A program made the position numbers and the translations under genes. Of a DNA stretch of 64,000 nt, positions 1-14,696 are shown in pieces. Under the pieces are notes generated by a model. That model was not told the origin of the DNA. It did no database searches and saw nothing but the letters and a program-made list of their open reading frames with translations. Position 1 is the first letter of the stretch, and every line of letters begins with the position of its first letter. Origin of the DNA: Vespula vulgaris (lineage: Eukaryota; Arthropoda; Insecta; Hymenoptera; Vespidae); assembly GCF_905475345.1 (NCBI RefSeq), contig NC_066594.1, positions 2,556,501 to 2,620,500 on the forward strand, written 5' to 3'.

Positions 1-954
1 TCTCCTAAAGATAAAAATATTAAATATACACAATGATATACTTAAATACAAAAAAAAAAATAATCTACCTGTGTTATTAGCTTTGTTACTCATTGTTAAA
101 TTATGTCTTATTCGAGAGGCATTTTTTTCAATATAACGATTTTATATCTTTTTTTGAAATGTTTACATTTCTTTATATGTATTAATAAAGCAGTGCAATG
201 TAATAACATAAATCTGTAGCGACACGGTTGACCGTGTCGATATTTGGAACTAATCTTTTTCGATTAGTAGTTAATTTCGTACTTATTTCTTTACGTAGTC
301 AGTATCCTGTGTAACGGACGTTTGAATACGAAATAGAGAGTTATAACAGTTCGGTTATATTTCTTAATTCTTTCAACAGAATATGAAATATTTTTTTATT
401 CGTACTAAAAAGAAAATTTAGTAAAAAATATAACGATTTAACGCACTTTATTCTGTCGACGTTTCATAAGTATGTACATATGCATATTATTGTATTAATT
501 CTGTTATAATGACTATTATACATTTTCTGTCGTATCAATTAACTTTATTTTTAATACATTTTTATAATATCTTATAATAAAATTACTCGATAATATATTA
601 TAATATAATTCTGACATATTTCTGATCGTTTGATCGTAAGTTTGAACGTTTTTTTTTTCGACTAGTTGAATAAATTTGAATAGAAGCTTATTATTATGAT
701 TATAACGATTTAATTCTTACGTAGCTCCAGTAGAGGCGCTGAAAACAGTGAATCAAGCTAATACATGGGATATATGTCGAGTCTGGCGAAAACGTAACGT
801 TACTCTTGCACGCAAATTGAGTTACGCCTCCCTGTAATCGTGCGGTGAACGCCTAAGCGCGCGTCGCGTGTGCTTCGTGAAAGTGTACGTCGTCGTCGTC
901 GTCGCGTGATACCTAAACGCTTATTGGAATATGATGATCTGATTGAGATTCAAC
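1..954. promoter_or_regulatory. Upstream flank and probable promoter/5' UTR of FCHO
   Basis: No gene is seen in the first 700 bases, which are very A+T rich. From about 720 the composition changes: CpG dinucleotides become frequent (for example around 835-905, with a short CGTCGTCGT run near 887-905), directly before the FCHO start codon at 955. A CpG-rich block in A+T-rich insect DNA next to a start codon is what a promoter and 5' UTR usually look like. No TATA box or initiator is assigned. The placement is an inference. Confidence 0.4.
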
Positions 955-1275
955 ATGACTGTGGACTTCGCCGATTATTTTTGGGTGAGTGTTAAGTAAA
1001 TTTTTGTCGTGATGTTTATTGGTAATACGAGTGAGAGAAAGAAGAGGACGCGTTCATTTGCTCGAACGTCGTTTGTTCATCGTTGCGTTCATGTTAGAGC
1101 TCGCGCGCGTCGAGTAGATGAATGCAAATCGTTTAGGTTAGGTACGACTAATATTTGGTATCTACGAGTTCTCCATTGGATCTCGTTTACTCGTAACAGT
1201 TTCAATGGAATAAAAAACAAAAAGAAAAAAAAGATGACACGTCTACAAGGTGTAACAATGACGACGATGACGACG

Positions 1276-1307
<32 letters not shown>

Positions 1308-2170
1308 AATGAATCAGAACGTAAACTGACATAATTTTTTTACTTAAATGTTTCTTTATATATTTGATCGAGAGAGAAAGAGAAAGAAAGAGAGAGAAAG
1401 AGAGAGAGAGAAAGAGAAAGAGGGAAAAGACATCATTTCTTCATTCCGTTAAGCGAACTTTCAAGCTTTCTCTACTCGCTTATTTTCAGTTGCATCTTGC
1501 ATACATAGGGAGTAACAGGACGATGCACGCGCTTACATGTATATGTACATGTGTGCGCAATCATGTACGTACAAACGTATCACGCACAGGCACATGCGCA
1601 TACGCATATATCTAACGCACCACGTTCGTTTGTTCCGTCCTTGATCGTGCAATCTTCCAACCAACGAGAAGCGACTTGTTCAAGCTTATATAGCCACCGC
1701 GAATAGTACATGCCTTTCATTTTACCCATTGAATTTATCTTAAAGACTAGGTCTTTATTATCTTATATAAAACGCATCACAAGATATAAAGATCCAAGAA
1801 AAGTACCTATGTATTAAGGAAAGTTATCTCCAAATCTATATTTTATTTAAATATATTGGATTACGACGCGTAGCTTCGAGATGACACAGTGAAGCTTATA
1901 AATGTGAAAGTAAATGATACAACCATCCACATTTACTATGGTAATTTGATCTTTGACATATGCCAATACTACCATGAAGTCATTAACTATATTATATGAG
2001 TTCCATCGTAGTAACTTCGTGTCTATCGTTTTTGTTTCAATCTTTTTTTTTATGCTTCTATTGTCTTGTTTTCCAACGTTCTTTTTCCTGTCTTTTTTGT
2101 TCCTTCATTTTAAACTTAAAGAATACATTTGGAAGAATATAATTTTAATAAACAAGGATGGAAATATCAA

Positions 2171-2221
<51 letters not shown>

Positions 2222-5200
2222 AGATGTTACAAACTAACCTTATTGGTGAAATAGAAGATTTCTTTCAAATTTATTGTATTATCAAGAAGTAGTATAAATG
2301 TATCTCAAAAACAACGTTGGTCTTTGTGATTATACCGTATTATTTTTGGTTGTATTTTAAAGAATAAATACACTGTCGCATTATGATTTTAATGAGGAGA
2401 TGTATTTCCTATCGCGTTATATTAAAGGCCCGCTTTACGATACGGATAAGATAGCGATAGCGTGTTGTCTGTGTTTCCTTTTTCCTTTTTTACTAATCAT
2501 GTTGGAAGACCAAATCAATTTCAGTTAGGATTTCAAATTTTAACGATCACCCTGAATATAATATATAGTCAATATTATTCATTTTAAGGTTATTATTCTG
2601 CGTGTATTTCTATCAATTATTCAATAATTTTATATGCAAAGAATAATTATTATTATCGGTAATTATCAATATTATTATATCACTATATTTATTATGCATT
2701 ATTATTAATGTTATTAATGAAATATTTATTACCGTTAATAATAATTATATTGAATATAATGAAACAATGACTAATGTGTAATATAATTATACCTTACGGA
2801 TGCGACTTGTCGCGATTTATCATTATCCTCATATTTTTTATTTCTCTTTTTTGTGATCAACAGTCTTATTAAATCTTTTAAATAGTATCATATTGATATT
2901 ACAGTTTTTATAAATTCCAATATAACATAAATTTTTAATATTTTCTTCTATTAACTTTGCGAGAATAAGACGCGGGAAAAATCATTATTTTTGAAATTGA
3001 CTTCAAATACATTAAGATTTTTACGTTTATTTGAGAATAACATTTTAATTCTATTTTTTTTCTAATCATTATTGTCTTAAAAATTGATTGAATTTTTCTT
3101 TTTCTATCTAAAAAAAATATAATAGTATAGGTAGTGTTAAAGTAATCATAGATCGTCCCCTCGGAATTGTAATAATAGCCCACTTACGCTTCATCTCTTT
3201 CTTTTATTACATTACACAACTGATACGATATGTATATAGCTTACATTTATAAATTTAGTCTTGGGTAATATTGACAGTATATAAGATGTATCGAGTATAC
3301 CGAACGAAAAAATATTGTCTATACACGATTCACGAATTAACATCGTCAACATTATTGATCGCATATTTTATTTTTTATTAAAGATTTTTTTATGACGATG
3401 CTTTTAATGTCAACAATATTCTGCGAACATTCCGATATTTCTAAATATTTATAATTTGTTACTTCAATAAAAGAGCCGTTTGAATGGTCGGTGATTTTGA
3501 CCATTTTTTATTTTAAGGGCGAAAAAAATAATGGATTTGACGTGTTGTACCATAACATGAAGCATGGTGCAATCGCGAGTAAGGAATTAGCAGAGTTTCT
3601 GAGAGAACGATCAGCTATAGAAGAGAATAATTATAAACTCTTAAGTAAAGTAGCAAAACAAGCTAGTAACAGCAGTAGTACTCAAGGTACTTTTGCACCC
3701 GTATGGGCGGCCCTCAGAGGTGCAGCTGAAAAACTCGCTGGTCTGCATCTGCAGATGGCTCAAAGAGTTGCCGAACTTATAAAAGATGTATCCAAATATG
3801 CCGATGAGCTCCACAAGAAGCACAAAGCTGTACGTAAATATATAACAATCGTTAGCAGTTTATCCTCTAAACATTATAAAAAGGAACAGAAATTGTTTTA
3901 CTCGTGAACATAAAAATTACTATGTTAAATGAACTAAAGTAATTAACGATGACGCAATAGATTATAAATAACGGATTTTAATTATTATCTTTTATTTACG
4001 CGACGATGTGCATACATATGCGTAATCAATGTTTCGAGATAAGTGTCCAACGAAATAACGGCAAGACTACAGACAATTGAATCTGGTGTACGAGCATTTG
4101 TTATTTGTTTAAATTTTATATAAATAACAATGGAATCAAGTTTTCATATGCTCCCTTTTTTGTTTTCTATTTCACTTGTCTCTAGGCATTTTGTATATGT
4201 GTGTATACGCATATATTATATGTTTTATCCATTGCGAAAACATATCCGTTTATTGTAATAATATTCAGGTAAAGGAAGAAGAATTCTCGACTTTAGAAAC
4301 AGTACAAAATATACAAGCCATCACTGTCACCTTACATAAAGCAAAAGACATATGCATGCAAAAAGGCATTGAATTGGAGAAACTTAAGAAAGATAATGCT
4401 AGCCAGAGAGAATTGGAAAAAGCAGAAGCAAAATTTAAAAAGGCACAAGACGATTGCAAAACTTTAGTTGAAAAGTATACGATAATAAGAAATGATTTTG
4501 AAACAAAAATGACTCAGGCTTGCAGGGTACTTATCACAATTATCTGTTACGCGCTGAAACTTCCTGAGGTAGTATGGACAGAGATTTGTTATGATACATT
4601 AATGAATTTATGCTTTCATTACCAAGCGATTCCAAGACGTCGAGGAAGCACACCTGAAACAAATGAAGGAGTTCTTGAATGCTTATGCAGATGTCTTACA
4701 GATGAATCATGAACAAGTTGGTCAGGTACATGTGGACTTCAAGCGACAATGTTTAGAAATGACTGTAGATAAATTATTGGAACAATTCGTTCAAAGTAAA
4801 AGCACAGGCTTAGAAAAACCAGGTAAAAGAAATGAAAGAAGTATAATATTGAATTGGAAAGATTAGGGCTTAGTTATTGACATTTTGATTTGTACAAAAT
4901 AGGTGTCATCGAATTTGAAGATGTTATGATGAGTATAGCAGAGGTCACAGGGCATTCTCAATCCGAGGGAAATGTAGAACTGTCCAAGGATACGTCAAAA
5001 GGAGCGAATGGCGAAACCGGTGTTGCTGGTAACAGTCACGATTCAAAAGCAGATATGGGATTTAAAGGGGAGGGTTCTCAGATAAGTGGGGATAGGGAAA
5101 TGGTGCAGGAAAAGGATAGAGAAAAAGAAAAACAAAGGGACAGGGACAGAGAACTGTCACATACGCAAGCCACCAAGGCTTCCCGCCGTACTACCTCTTT

Positions 5201-7267
5201 ACTCAACCTGTTCATGTCCAACTCCCAGGGTAGGTTCCATTTAAGTTAAGCAAATTTTTATTAAAATTCTCGTAATACATTAATCGCGAAAACGGATACC
5301 TACCTAAATGTAATAAAGCACGAATTGGTTTTGTAAATGTAACTTTTACTCTCTAGCGCTTTGCTAATATTGCAAATACAACTAATCAATGCTTAAACTT
5401 ACTATCTTATATTATATGACATTAATACAATTGGTTTTTATACTTACACTATAACAAAACTTTTTTTTAGAAATAAATAAAGTTGCTTCAAAGGTAGGGA
5501 CTGAAATATATCATAGCTACAATAAGATGTGTACATCGTGCACATTATATTTTGGTAGGTTTAGAATTTGGCATTTTACCATTTTATATTATATCATCGA
5601 TACACTTTATTACTAGTGTATTCCTCACTTGCCTGCTACAGCTATGGCATTTAAATTTGGAAGTATACATTTAGAGAAATCTACAGTACAATTTGCTGGA
5701 TTTGCAGTGCTTGCGTGATTGTTGCATTATATCGCTTATGCATTATAATCTAACAGTATAGCAAAGAATAGTGCGCAGAATATAATGCATTTTTATAAGG
5801 GAGAAGGAGAGGGTATCATGTGATTTTTTTAAAAAAAGATAAAGTGTGAACGTGAAAGAAGTCAAACTTCCAGTCTGCAAATTTTCTTGCAAGTTCTGTT
5901 TTAAGTGACCCTCTTTTTTGTAATAACCTCATTGACTAAATATACGTGATAGAAAAATACACGGCTTGATTTAAAACATGTCAAATTTATGTAATTAATC
6001 TTGCTGCTACATCATTGTTATGCATATATATGAATACATATACCTAGATACATGCATAAATACAAATATATGTATTTATATATATGTATAGTCTTTATAC
6101 ATAAGTTTAAAAAACCACTCCTTTGGAATGGACTTATGTCACTGAACCTGCAAGGATCATTCCTGTTTAAAACGTGATATTAAAGTATGTAATAACAAAA
6201 ATAAGCAAGGAAAAGGCTAATGGAGGTGGGAAGTGTTCATAGAAGCGAATGATGAGTGCTGTTTCAGACAAGCAGAGGCAAGCAGGATCTGGTTCTGCAC
6301 CTGCGACTCCTCAGGGAAACAATCTACCTCCTGCTGTTCCACCTCCTACCATCTGCAGGAACCCTCTCAGAGGATCTAAATGTAACTGCCTATATTGCGT
6401 TTACCTGTGTTCCTACTGTTATCCACGATTATTGCAGAATAACTGTATCAGATTGCCATTTGTATGTATTCATGGTGAATACTTTTCCATAATTTTCGTA
6501 CGTATTTTCTAGTATCAAGATTACTAAATCATGACAATATGTTCATTTTTAAAATGTATATTTCTCATCTTCTTTCATCTATGAAAGTGTCGTACAAAAT
6601 GTGTATACATACATATATATATATGTGTGTGTGTGTGTGTGAAAAAAAATGAATAAGTCTGTAATAACATGAATCGTTCGCTTATTTTATAACAAAAAAT
6701 TTGTTAATCCAATGTTTGCTGCTTAATTGTAAACCAAGCTAATACTGGTAATCTTATACAGCAATTCTACATCCTAACTTGCAGATTATATCAAAATTAC
6801 ATATACTAACTCACTAGAAAATTAATCAGTGATAATGTTGAATACCGATGTAACAGGATGATATATTGAATGAATAATTTCTTTTGTTAAGTTTCAGTAA
6901 ATGAAAAGTTCTGTATAATTTGATAATTACTGAACTTTACACAGACTCACTCTTCCTTGACACTCTTACTCTTGCCTTATTCTTTCGCTCCCTTATATAT
7001 ATGGTGGTTGATTGTAAGAAAGCTATTCAAAATCCTTTTCATTTGGTTTGGTTTTTATGTTTAAGCAGGATGTAATAATATGAAATAACGTGTTCAATGG
7101 ATTTAGCGATGATGCACGTTACTATTCTATCATTCTGCATTATTTTCAAAACAGAAGTGTATGTATGTTGTACATATGGAGACATAAATCACTCATATTA
7201 AATAAATCTTAAAAGAATCTCGAGAATATTCCGTTGTCAAGTACTTTTATTCAAAGTGTGTTGATAC

Positions 7268-7307
<40 letters not shown>

Positions 7308-10300
7308 TTTGTTTCGTTTTTATGTCACCGATTCAATATCACATACGTACACATTGGTGTGTATATAATAACTTCATATAACTATATTACTAACGCATGC
7401 ACTGGTGCAGATTGTGATCATAAAAAAAATAATTTTTGTTGCTTGTAAAATCCTATGGAAAAGAAAAAGAAAGAAACGGAAGAAGTTAAGAATTATTTGA
7501 TTACAGTGAGAGTATATAACTTTTTAAGAATCGAATATATTTTTTGCACAATTAAGTATGCATTCTTCACTTCTTTCGAAGTCAAATGCTGAAAAAAATA
7601 ATAATTTTATTTTAAATGGTACCTACATAATCGGGACAAAAATTTAACATTTAATGAAATTACAGTAAATGAATTTATATGATAATCGTTTACAAATGTT
7701 ATAATTATATCCTTTTTCTATAAGATGTTTTTTTTTCTTTTTTCTTTTTTATATATACATTCTATACTTAATTGTTTCTCTATTTCTATCTTACATTATG
7801 TATATAAATACTAATCAATGAAATATATATATATATATGTATATATATGTATATTACTGCTTTAGATTGTTTTTATAGTAATTCTGAGCTTATATAGATC
7901 GTAGAGCTGAGTAGTACGATTGATATTCGATCAATGAAAAAAAAATAGTACTTTTTTAGGGATGATATACATTATACATATACGTATATTTTTATGTACT
8001 TATATAATATTTATATATGTATGTACATATATATATATATACAGTATATCCGCAAATATTTGTTGTTAAATATATACGCAAAATTATTTGTTAGATTATA
8101 AAAAGAAGAACTTTTAAAACGGAAGTTGCTTGCTTAAAAAAATATATATATAATAATTGATACTCTTAAAAAAAAATTAAAATTAATTATTGTTTCCGTT
8201 CTACGCTAATACTTTTTTATCCAAAAAACTTTTGTATACAAAAATATTTTTCTATTCATTAATAATGCGTATATATGTATATACTTATTTAAATCGGATA
8301 TACTATATGTGTATGTGTATATATGTATATATAAATTGTTTTTCTAACAATCGTCTATCTGTAAGTATATAATGGCGGGCTTTGTCTCTGATTATATATA
8401 TTCATGTCATTGCTATCATAGAGAAATAATAGTATTATTATTATCTTGTTATCTACTAATTACGCTTTGTGTGCGTATCATTTGATTAGATGCAATTCAT
8501 CTTCGTCTTTATTCTTGCTTTTGTGCCATAATATCATTTAAAAAGAATTCTTTCATAAACATATTCATATTTGCAATAGAAACATATTTAAAAAAACAGA
8601 TTAATACTAGTATTAAAAAATAGAAAAAAGACAAAGAAACTCTCACTCATTCTTCATATTTATTTTATACGTGTTTATTTATGTTTTCAAGTGTTTATTT
8701 CCATAAGAACGTTATACATAAAAAAAATTTATTTAACGTGAAAAGGAAGGAAAATTTGTCTGGAAGTTTTGTGATTAAATTTTTCAAATGAAAATTATTC
8801 ACACAAAATATTTTATAATAATGATATTTTTAATAGATGGCGTTTTAACGTGTAGAGAGAGTGTAGTTAATTAAATTTTGTATATATATATATTTTGTTA
8901 TATTGATATATATATACATTTTAATATATATATATATTATTTGTGTGTGTATGGCACAATAAAGTAAGAAATAAGCCGAGAAAAATTATTGTAATTACGA
9001 TAAAGAACTAAGAAGCAAAATGGAAGTCTCTATACAAAAAGGGAGTTGGACTTGAATAATGTTGAAGCACGAGTTTGGGGTTGTCTCCGACGGGGCCTCA
9101 GGTGAGCCATTATTTACGAATCCATGAATCTAAAAAAAAGAGAAAAGAAAAAACTCGACTCGTATATGGCTCACTTCTTGTGTTAAATTTATTTTCCAAG
9201 TGCACGTACTTATTTAATAGCGTAATGTGATTAAATTGTTATTGTTATTGTTATTGTTATTATTATTATCATTATTATTATCATTATTATTATTATTATT
9301 ATTGTTGTTGTTATTATTATTATTATTATCTCATTTTTTCGAGTAGATATGTTCTCATATAACATGTTGATTGGTATATTTTCAAGGAGACTACATTATT
9401 TTTAGAAATATATCTAAACTAACAAAGAGAGTTCTTATAAATTGGTAAACGTATTAGAAAAGAAATTAATTCCAACGAAAATAGTATATTATTTACTTAC
9501 ATCTTACTCGAGCTCTCCTTGTAAGTTACATAAATCGTGTCATCAAGCTTCGCCAGAAAAATTTTTCACGGTTATTTCAACTTCTTCAAATACTTTTTTT
9601 TTACTTTCCTCCTTTTTCAATTTTATAAGATATCATTTTAACCTTCTATAACACCATGTAATTTTGAGGTCACTCACTTATATATCTGTATACATATATA
9701 TGAAATATTATATGTATATATAATATAAATATATAATCTCGGATATTTTTTCATATCTATAACAAAAATTATAATGAGAAAGTTGTAATATTATTTATAC
9801 TAATATAATTATACTATACTACATACTAAATATAACATATAGTATATAATATAATTTATACTTAAAAAGCCATAAAAAGATTTATACACACACACACACA
9901 CACATATTTTGTAATGATTTGTATATGATTTTATTATCTTGCCAGGAAATTAATTTTTCATATCCGAAAATGTGGAATATTTTTTTAAGTATAATTATAT
10001 TAGTAATAAATATAATATTCTTTATAACTTTTTCACATTATATAATCTTGTCGTTGCAGATATATACAAGAATAAATTATGGTTTATAGAGGGTTAATAT
10101 TACGCGTTACTTTTATCTATTTGAGATCGTATGTTTAATCGATCATCTTTGCATTTAACATCATGTAAGGATTTGATAGATTGTCGTACGAATCAGCCAA
10201 AGAAAATCTGGTTGTTGTTAGAAAAACAATTTACTAACATTTCGTTTTTTTCACTGGACTGTGTGATATACAGGAGAGCCGAGTTAAGTATGTATATGCA

Positions 10301-13300
10301 AATTCGAAAAAAAACCTTTGAGATGATGGAATTATTATCAATAAAAAAAAAAAACAGGTATATAATAAATAATTAGAAAATTTAACTTAAGTATTCCCAA
10401 CAAAAGCTACCTTTTGAAGTCTTGCTCGAATACGTATATACCAATTTACTCGAGCTATCCCTTTTACTAGAAATCTCTTTAGTCAATTTGGTGTTTGGGT
10501 TTATTAGTAGATTTTCGCTACAGTAACGTCGCTAGCTAATACTGCATATCTATACTACACCCTTTTTGCTGTACATAATCACATATCGTGTATGTACAAG
10601 ACTTTATACGATTAAAAAAAAATAATAATAAAAGAAAGAAAGGAAAAAAGATAGATTATAATATAATAATAGCGATCATCTGATGCTGATATGCGTTTCA
10701 TTCTAAAACTTTTTTCTTTGTAGAAATAAGTTATAAAAAAGGTAGCCTTGTATCTGATTAGAAGACTATTGAAAAGAAAATTTGTCTTTTTCCACGTTCC
10801 AAACTATATAATTTTTTTTCTTTTCCTTTTCATTTTTTTTTATTCTTTTATCCTCTTTGGAATTCATATCAGCGTTAAAAAAAAATCTGTATAGCATTTG
10901 CTTGATATATCCAGTAGGATAAAACTACTTTCTCTTCTTCTAGCTTCTTTTCAATCACGTTGCGCTATATCTTTGAACACTTGGAAGGTAAAAGTTCTCT
11001 GGCCGTTATTAGCATATATATATATATATACATACATGAACACATTTTTTTAATTTTATATATATATATATATAACATGTATTGTACACATAGCTTTTTA
11101 TTGTGCAACATGTTAGATAATACAGATGTATAACAGCGAGGGTACACCTAACAATGCAAACGTAGTTCTCACTTTTTTTTATTTTTTCAACATTTCTATT
11201 TTTAAAAGCTGTTTAGAAAATTGTTCAACGAACGAGGATAAGTGAATTTAAAGTATAAATTTTATTATATGCAATGTCAAAAATGTTATCTAATTTATAT
11301 TACATATGTGAAATTTTGTAAAAATTTACTCAGCCTCTTTCGTCTGATTATTATTGCTAGCTATACTATGCGATTGGATTAGCATAGAGTCTGTTATTGA
11401 AATAATTCTTACATAATTTATCTATAACGATAACGAAAAATTTTTCGAAAGTACATTTTGTTTGAAAATGTATCGGTACTCAACAATTCATACTTATATA
11501 ATGAATCTAACGTATCGGTACTCAACAGTTTATAATTTTTTTGTTTATTAAAAAAAAAAAAGAGAAAAGAACTAGTCGTACATAAGTTATCGAAAGTTAT
11601 TTTATTATTAATTAAAATTGATAATAATGGATCAGAGATCTTAAAGACGACGAATAAAAAAAATATATCTGACATTTTATTTCATCGAATTAAACATTAC
11701 AAGCTTGTAATGCAAAAGCTGATGCTGCGAAGTATAATTTTTCGCTATTTCAAAGCAAAATTAGTTAGTTACAGTGCACCATTTTTGAAGCGTCGATGCA
11801 AAACGCTTTATAATTATATGCAGCTCTAAGATAGGTAAATCCAAAATGAAATATAAATGCGAAGCGATGACACCATTTGCAAATAGTTATTTATATTTAT
11901 ATATATTTATTTTTTGTTTTCTTTAGAGAGTAAGTTGTTTTTATTAAATTAATCCAATTAATAGCATAATTCTTTTTCCATTGCTTACGTTCAATTTGTC
12001 TGCAATCTACAGGGTTTCTTCGCAGCAGAAGGGAAAAGAGGAAGGAAAAAAAGGCGAAGAAGAAGAAGGATATTATAGAAACAAGCAGTAACAAAGAAGA
12101 AAAGTCTGACCTGTCAGTATAAAAATGTTCAGCAGACCCGGTGCATATAAGAATAAATATATTTGATTTTTCTTTATTATATATATTTTTTTACATATAA
12201 ATTTTTTTTTTATAGATTTTTCTTTAAAATTTTATAGTATCGATTAGTATTATGGATATAAGAAGGAAAAAAGTGTAAATATTCGAAAATGATCTGATTA
12301 ATTTAATTTCGTTATTTTTTGTATGACATCACTATCATTTTTTTATTTATATATTCTTAATAATTAACAAAGAAAAAAACATGCATACGTAAGGTAGGAA
12401 TAGAATAGAATGTTTAGAAATTGCACTGGGCCTGCTGGAAAATTGAAAGGAACGGACGATTAATGAAATTTATATTAATGATATAGGCAAGATAAAGAAG
12501 ATAGTAGAAAATCGGAAACACCAACGCCAGAGGTAGACGAAGATGGATTTTGTATCAGACCAAAGCCTGATCCTTGGGAAAACGAGAAAGGATTTTATTC
12601 TAGTTCCGATACGGATTCGGAGGATGAAAGAGAAAGAAAGATTCGAGTGGAGATCAAACCTCTTAGTAATGGAGCAGCACCAATGAGTGCAAGTGTTGAT
12701 GAATTAAGAGCAACGGTTGAAAACTTATCCTTGTCACCTGCCCCAACAGTGAGTTTTATATTTGCGAAAAGATTAGAGAGTCTAAACGTTGTGCTGGATT
12801 CTATAAATAAAATAAAAAATGGTGTATTCTTCTAATACAGTTTCTAAATTGACGTCTTTATATATGATTACATTGTTGATTTGTAATGACTCTTCATTAT
12901 ATACTAGGGACGTAGGGGTTCAAACACCGATTCAGATCATCACATGAAGAGATCTCAATCAGTATCTCAACAGTTAGGAGGCAAGCCAAGCTCGGATTTA
13001 CTGGGCCTAAATTTATTTAATCCCAGCAGTACACCATCCAGTGCCTCTACTCCAACCGGAAGTCATCCTTATGCACCCTTACAAAGTCCACCGCCTCTTT
13101 CTTCGTCTCCGATACCACAACAACCGCAACCTCCTCAGTCTGCGCCACCGTTACATCAGCATACACGATTCCAAGGTTTATTTCAAGCGCTATTAAAGAT
13201 TATACGTTTGATACTAGATTATACGTTTTATACTTGATCAAGAGAAATGAAATTTTCAAACGAATTATAATCTCTCCGTTTGCTGTATTGCAGATGGCGA

Positions 13301-14656
13301 TTTGTTTTCAGAAGTTGGTGATATTACGCCAACTTTACCGCCGAAACAATCTGCATCTTCGACGCCAACAGGATCTATTATTATTCCTAGACCGCCATCT
13401 CGAAAAGGCGAAGGACCATCCCCAAGAGGAAGAATGTCACCTGCTACTATATCTCGAGCAGATAGTGTAGCCAGTTTAGAATTTCGTACAGCAGGAGTTG
13501 GAGTAGGGTCTTCTCGAGGACCCTCGCCACTTACTATCGGTCTCGCCGATACCATTCCTCTGGCTGTGGCGTTTCATGAAATAGTTCATTCCTATTTTAA
13601 AGGCACTGACGAAACTCGATGCCAGGTCAAACTCAGCGGAGATATGATGTTGTCATTTCCTGCTGGTATTGTGGCGGTATTAGCAAATAATCCAAGTCCA
13701 GCGAAGCTTACTTTCCGCGTGAGAAATAGCAACAGATTGGAAAGATTGCTTCCTAATAGCCAACTCGTCAGCATGTAAGTAAGTCATGGTTTTTACCGAT
13801 AAGAATGTTTCTGCTTATCATTTCGACGTACATTCATCTTTTTTGATAAGTATCTTTAGAAATAATTTGGGTTTTTTTTTTATTTTTTCTTTTTTTTCTT
13901 TTCTTAGGGATGCAACTCAAACTACCGTTGATAGTACAATTTTCGAGTTTAATATGAGTGCCTTAACTACATTGTTACGACGACAGGCAGAACAAAATCC
14001 GTCGGCCTCCTATTTTAATGTAGATATTCTGAAGTATCAAATAAAATGCAAAGAAGGCGCGGGTTCCTGTCCCTTTCAATTAGTTGCATATTGGAAATGT
14101 GAATCGACTCATACCGATCTGAAGGTGTTTATATTATTCGTTCCGTCTATCATAAGTATGATTTAGAAATATTATAAAATTTAATAAATAATGATTAACA
14201 TTGTTTTTTCTTAGATCGATTATAAGTATAATAGCCGTGCAATGGCCTCACCAAGTCCACTATTAAATCTTCACGTGGCAGCACCTATCGATGGTGGTTT
14301 TAAAACTCTTAATAGTAAACCTACAGCACAATGGCTCGCAGATACAAATCGCGTATTATGGAAATTTACTGAATTGTCACAACATAGCGAAGGTAATGGC
14401 GTGGGTTCCTTGAAAGCAAGGGTTGAACTCGAACGTGGACCAGGTACTCAGGGAACCATATTTACTCAATTTAATTGCGAGGGGACCACACTGTCTGGTG
14501 TTGAATTTGAACTTTTAGGTCCTGGTTATAGACTAAGTTTAGTAAAACGCAGATTTGTGTCTGGTAAGTATAATTATGTTGTCTTTGTAAATAATATTCG
14601 TTAAAAATATGCAACGTTATGAGTTTTATAATTGTAATTTATAACTCGTAAAGATA

Positions 14657-14696
<40 letters not shown>

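Larger units (their letters stand above)
6382..12012 (+). other. FCHO intron, about 5.6 kb, no gene seen
   Basis: A+T-rich intron with many TA and TATG tracts, an ATTT tract at 7269-7311 and a TTA/TTG/ATC tract at 9234-9330. A 16-base direct repeat (GTATCGGTACTCAACA) occurs at 11470 and 11512. Short open frames such as those near 8190, 9442 and 10131 have no domain signature, no splice logic and no codon-like composition. Confidence 0.65.

Noticed and set aside
1009..1615. Frames with poly-Thr and poly-Arg/Glu in the first FCHO intron
   Set aside because: Derived from ACG/ACA and GA repeats directly after a consensus donor.
6249..6512. Independent small gene or alternative start at 6249 in FCHO
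   Set aside because: The sequence TGCTGTTTCAG inside it is a good acceptor that gives phase-matched splicing on both sides; the frame beyond the donor at 6381 reads intron.
13265..13555. Minus-strand frame of 96 codons opposite an FCHO exon
   Set aside because: Shadow of the well-supported plus-strand coding exon 13294-13774.
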